In this document: piece after piece, positions 14,832 to 20,027 of the stretch
Position numbering within the stretch: the first letter of the stretch is position 1
Layout: every line of letters starts with the position of its first letter
NCBI GenBank assembly: GCA_043731355.1
Contig: JAYTJE010000027.1
Coordinates: 1-20,027 of the forward strand
From: GWC2-56-14 sp043731355
Lineage (GTDB): Bacteria; Nitrospirota; UBA9217
Direction of reading: 5' to 3'
Length of the DNA: 20,027 nt
Notes under the pieces: generated by a model
Seen by the model: the letters and a program-made list of their open reading frames with translations, nothing else
What the model was told of the DNA's origin: nothing
Databases searched by the model: none
Position numbers and translations under genes: made by a program

Positions 14832-14880
14832 GTTCTTGTATATCTTAAATCTTGAATGTTGAATTTTAAATTGATGATGC

Positions 14881-15813
14881 TCATTTTGCTTCCGCCTTCG
14901 CCTTGATCTTGCGCACGTACGATGCGGCCCGCATTCCGGCAACGGACCCTTCACCCGCCGCGGCGACGATCTGCATCCCTCCGCAGGTGCAGTCGCCGGC
15001 AGCGAACACCCCGTCCAAGTTCATGCGCTGGTGTTTGTCCACGATCAGGCAGCCGCGGTCGTCGGAAAGACCGCCTGCCCGCAGAATGAGCTGCGATATG
15101 GGCGTCGAACCAAGGGCAATGAACACCCCTTCGAGCGGAAGCACGGTTTCAACGCCGTCCCTGCCGATCTTGAGCCCCGTGACTAATTCATCTCCCACGA
15201 CCGAATGGATCTTCGTCACGGGAAGGAGCTCCACATTCGGTTTGGCCTTGAGCCTGGCCAGGACGGAGCTCACGATATCCAGCTCCTTGTTCGGCACCAC
15301 GGTGACCTTCTCGGCGAGCTCGGCAAGGTGCAACGCCTCCTCGGCAGCCTCGTTGTCGGAGCCGACCACCGCGACCTTCCGACCCTTGAAAAAGTTGCCG
15401 TCGCAGGTGGCGCAGTAGGACACGCCCTTGCCGAGGAATTCCTTGGCGCCGGGAACTTCGAGCTTTTTTCTGGCCACCCCGATGGCGATGATCACCACGT
15501 GGCCTTCATAGACCTCTTCACGGGTGCGCACGCGCTTGAGCTCACCCGTAAGCTCCATGTCCACGACTTCCACCGGATAGATGATCGTAGCGCCGAATTT
15601 CTCCGCCTGCTTTGCCATGATCTGGGTCAGGTCCATGCCGTTGATGGTCTCGTAGCCGGGATAGTTTTCAATATGGGAGATCTTGGCGGTATACCCGCCG
15701 ACAAAATCTTTTTCGAGCACTACGCATTTCTGGCCCGCCCTGCCGAGATACAGTGCGGCGGTAAGCCCCGCCGGACCGGAGCCGATGATGATCGCGTCAT
15801 ATACTTGTGCCAT
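14881..15813 (-). CDS. trxB: Thioredoxin-reductase-like flavoprotein (TrxB family)
   Basis: A 310-residue protein. FAD-binding GSGPAG is at 11-16, the redox centre CATC at 134-137 (SYCATCDGNFF) and the C-terminal FAD motif FAAGDC at 270-275. The NAD(P)-binding region is unusual: the Rossmann segment reads VVGSDNEAAEEAL (149-161) in place of GGGDSA-type, and the HRRxxxR motif that clamps the NADPH 2'-phosphate is replaced by VTVVPNKELDI (170-180). The GGQ motif after the first FAD segment reads GGYTAK (39-44). It could use NADH, ferredoxin or another donor, or serve a partner other than thioredoxin. The ATG at 15813 has GGAGG eight bases upstream; a TTG at 15819 is less likely. Upstream is a strong promoter; downstream comes moeA. 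Confidence 0.88.
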   Translation of the reverse strand: MAQVYDAIIIGSGPAGLTAALYLGRAGQKCVVLEKDFVGGYTAKISHIENYPGYETINGMDLTQIMAKQAEKFGATIIYPVEVVDMELTGELKRVRTREEVYEGHVVIIAIGVARKKLEVPGAKEFLGKGVSYCATCDGNFFKGRKVAVVGSDNEAAEEALHLAELAEKVTVVPNKELDIVSSVLARLKAKPNVELLPVTKIHSVVGDELVTGLKIGRDGVETVLPLEGVFIALGSTPISQLILRAGGLSDDRGCLIVDKHQRMNLDGVFAAGDCTCGGMQIVAAAGEGSVAGMRAASYVRKIKAKAEAK

Positions 15814-15845
15814 GTGCAATTCCTCCCTCGTACAACGAATGGCCC

Positions 15846-15874
15846 ATTCTATCCAAGAGCCTGAAACAAGTCAA
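15846..15874 (-). promoter_or_regulatory. Sigma70-type promoter of trxB-moeA
   Basis: TTGACT (15869-15874), a 17-base spacer and TAGAAT (15846-15851) on the minus strand give five of six matches in each box. The ATG follows about 27 bases after the expected start site. It lies in the 210-base divergent region shared with the small + strand gene. Confidence 0.8.
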
Positions 15875-16023
15875 CCCCGGAATCGGCCCCTGCCGTCCGG
15901 TTCAGCCTGCACGGCGGCGTGGCAACGATCGCATCGGGCAACAGCACTTCCGTGCTTGCGCTCCGCATCATGCTTCGTGTACTATTACCATGGTGCAGAG
16001 AGAGAACGGTCAAGGAGGCTGGA

Positions 16024-16197
16024 ATGGATCAAGAGGGTATTATCGACGTGGTAAGGAAGACTGCTGTTGAAAACAGATTGTCCTGCGAAAAAGCCCGTGC
16101 ACTGGCGGAAGAGCTGAAGGTCCCGGTAAGCGAGATTGGCAGGATCTGCAACGTGCTGAACATAAAAATAACCACCTGCCAGCTTGGCTGTTTTTAG
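16024..16197 (+). CDS. Small conserved-type protein ending CQLGCF, possible HTH fold
   Basis: A 57-residue protein, the only + strand gene here. AAGGAGG lies five to six bases before the ATG, an excellent ribosome site. Residues 10-45 read as a helix-turn-helix-like array (AVENRLSCEKARALAEEL, VPVSEIGRICNVLNIKI) and the protein ends TTCQLGCF, with three Cys (C42, C52, C56) besides C21. I recall short proteins with the same CQLGCF ending in anaerobic bacteria, but no function is established that I can cite. Placement back to back with trxB-moeA suggests a regulatory or metal/sulfur-related role in that module. Its stop is one base from the end of the convergent GGDEF gene. An in-frame upstream extension has no ribosome site and is not favoured. 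Confidence 0.82.
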   Translation: MDQEGIIDVVRKTAVENRLSCEKARALAEELKVPVSEIGRICNVLNIKITTCQLGCF

Positions 16198-16198
16198 C

Positions 16199-17329
16199 TC
16201 AGTGGCGGTTTGGATCGGTCTCGGGCGTCGGCATGACGCAGCCCCGGGTATAACAGGTTACCTTGTTTTTCCCTTCAGCTTTTGACTGGTACAGCGCGAT
16301 GTCGGACTCATGCACCAGTTCGTTCACTGATTTCTCATTGCCCGGTCCCATCGTGGATACGCCGAGGCTGACCGTCACCGGCTCCCCGGGGTGCAGCGCC
16401 TTGACGGTAAAGGGGCACTCATCAACGCTCCGCCGCACACGCTCCGCAACGGCAGCGGCGTCCTCCATGCCTGTTTCTCCGAGAAGGATCGAGAATTCCT
16501 CGCCGCCGTAACGGAAGCAGACGTCGGTGCTGTCCTTTCGGCAGGAGGCCTGCAGCACCGGCCCGATCTGGGCCAGCAGCCTGCTCCCCTCGAGATGGCC
16601 GTAGCGGTCGTTGATCCGCTTGAAGTCGTCGATGTCGATCATGATAAAGGAGAACTCGCGTCCGGTCCGCGCCTGCCGCCGCGCCTCTTCATCAAGCTTT
16701 TCCAGCAGCACCCGGTAATTAAGCAGCCCCGTCAGCTCATCGACACGGGCAAGATCGAGTGTTTTCCTGAACAGTTCGGCCTTTTCAAGTCCCACCGAAA
16801 TCAGATGGGAGATGGTCCTGATGAGCTCAAAATCCTCGGTGCGGAACGAGTTACACGTGCTGTGGCTCAACCCGATGACACCGACGATCTGGGTATCGTT
16901 CTTCAAAGCAACGCCCATATAACTTCCGCCCTTCCGGGCCTCGTCAGGATGATGAATAAACCCCTCGAACCCGGAGACATCCGTCAAAAAAAGCGGCTCG
17001 CCTTTTGCAACGATCCGCCCCGGCGCGCCGTTGCCGAAAAAAATCGAACCAAGCACCCTGCCCCGGAATAGAGGGCCCTGAAAATAAAAGGGCTCCAGCG
17101 TCGTCATGTCCTTGGCGACCATGTAGACGATGGCATCCTCAAAATTAATGACTTTCCCGGCCGCAGTGATGACTTTCTGGACCAGATCGTGGGGTTCGAG
17201 TTCAGAAGCGATGGTTTTTCCCACCTCATAGAATAAATGCGTTTCCATGAGCTTCCGGTAAAAAAGCGGTTTAAAATCCCGCGCGGTTTCCGGCATCGCG
17301 TCCTGGGGGGTCTTCTTTTTCCTGGGCAT
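16199..17329 (-). CDS. GAF-GGDEF diguanylate cyclase
   Basis: A 376-residue cytosolic protein. A GAF sensor domain occupies about 27-185 (HLFYEVGKTIASELEP, AAGKVINFEDAIVYMV, GVIGLSHSTCNSFRTEDFEL). A GGDEF domain follows at about 192-360 with DELTGLLNYRVL, FIMIDIDDFKRINDRYGH and the active-site signature RYGGEEF (273-279), which is an accepted variant for c-di-GMP synthesis. The RxxD inhibitory site expected five residues upstream reads DSTD (266-269), so product inhibition through that site is probably absent. The start at 17329 is preceded by AAGGA; the longer form from 17347 would cover that site. A basic N-terminus (PRKKK) has no membrane segment. Genes are convergent with the CQLGCF protein and downstream of clpB. 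Confidence 0.93.
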   Translation of the reverse strand: MPRKKKTPQDAMPETARDFKPLFYRKLMETHLFYEVGKTIASELEPHDLVQKVITAAGKVINFEDAIVYMVAKDMTTLEPFYFQGPLFRGRVLGSIFFGNGAPGRIVAKGEPLFLTDVSGFEGFIHHPDEARKGGSYMGVALKNDTQIVGVIGLSHSTCNSFRTEDFELIRTISHLISVGLEKAELFRKTLDLARVDELTGLLNYRVLLEKLDEEARRQARTGREFSFIMIDIDDFKRINDRYGHLEGSRLLAQIGPVLQASCRKDSTDVCFRYGGEEFSILLGETGMEDAAAVAERVRRSVDECPFTVKALHPGEPVTVSLGVSTMGPGNEKSVNELVHESDIALYQSKAEGKNKVTCYTRGCVMPTPETDPNRH

Positions 17330-17350
17330 GCACGTCCTTCTTCGCACCTG

Positions 17351-17366
17351 CCGGGAGCGCTCCCGG
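17351..17366. promoter_or_regulatory. Perfect 16-bp palindrome in the leader of the GGDEF gene
   Basis: CCGGGAGCGCTCCCGG is fully self-complementary with no spacer and lies about 10-25 bases after the predicted transcription start and about 22 bases before the start codon. It could be an operator for a dimeric repressor or a leader hairpin affecting translation. No T-run follows. Confidence 0.6.
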
Positions 17367-17382
17367 ACGGATAAGTTGTTTA

Positions 17383-17411
17383 ATTCTATACCATATCATC
17401 TTCAGGCGCAA
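17383..17411 (-). promoter_or_regulatory. Promoter candidate of the GGDEF gene
   Basis: TTGCGC (17406-17411), a 17-base spacer and TAGAAT (17383-17388) on the minus strand. The -10 is good (five of six) and the -35 is weak (three of six). The gap from the clpB stop is 127 bases, enough for separate transcription. Confidence 0.55.
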
Positions 17412-17456
17412 ATGAAATTATTGGCCGGGACCATGGCCCGCTGGAGTGAAAAACCC

Positions 17457-20027
<2,571 letters not shown>

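Noticed and set aside
13551..14954. Longer MoeA with a 41-residue N-terminal extension
   Set aside because: The extension overlaps the trxB 3' end and the AT-rich gap, is not homologous to MoeA, and MTLKDMLG is the usual start region.
17412..17456. Terminator after clpB built on the GGGACCATGGCCC near-palindrome
   Set aside because: The stem is short, contains mismatches and has no following T-run.

Overview
The window comes from a diderm (Gram-negative-type) bacterium with a fairly GC-rich genome. It carries a Tol-Pal envelope system, two outer-membrane-type lipoproteins and an SpoIIE-free, ordinary bacterial gene layout. Two MoeA paralogues, one fused to a substrate-binding-like domain, a thioredoxin-reductase-like flavoprotein and a small protein ending in CQLGCF suggest an anaerobe or facultative anaerobe of the Nitrospirota or Desulfobacterota kind. 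That placement is an inference from gene content; there is no rRNA or other phylogenetic marker here. Every gene except one 57-codon gene lies on the minus strand.

Read in the direction of transcription (high to low coordinates), the window starts inside clpB, followed by a GAF-GGDEF diguanylate cyclase with its own promoter. Next comes a divergent pair: a small + strand gene, and a trxB-like gene with a good sigma70 promoter that leads into moeA. Between moeA and a second, fused moeA lies a damaged accessory island (about 11143-13550). It holds a RelE-toxin-like fragment, a SecB-like gene broken by an in-frame stop, the C-terminus of a type I methyltransferase (hsdM), an intact YhcG/DUF1016 PD-(D/E)XK nuclease gene, and the N-terminal half of a specificity subunit (hsdS). 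The last three keep perfect ATGA overlaps, so this is the middle of a former type I restriction-modification operon with both ends cut off.

After the MoeA fusion come tolQ-tolR-tolA-tolB, with ATGA overlaps between the first three and a bidirectional terminator after tolB. Four genes not belonging to the Tol system then intervene: an unknown 148-residue protein, a DUF255/YyaL thioredoxin-domain protein, an extended SDR epimerase/dehydrogenase and a small nitroreductase. Pal follows with its own sigma70 promoter, and cpoB (ybgF) runs off the start of the window. The tol-pal cluster is therefore split into two transcription units by about 4.6 kb.

I did not find a clearly new multi-gene system. 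The best leads are the truncated RM/toxin-chaperone island between the two moeA genes, two in-frame hairpin repeats inside the yhcG gene, the conserved-looking CQLGCF protein beside the molybdenum-cofactor genes, and a thioredoxin reductase homologue that lacks the usual NADPH-phosphate-binding arginines.
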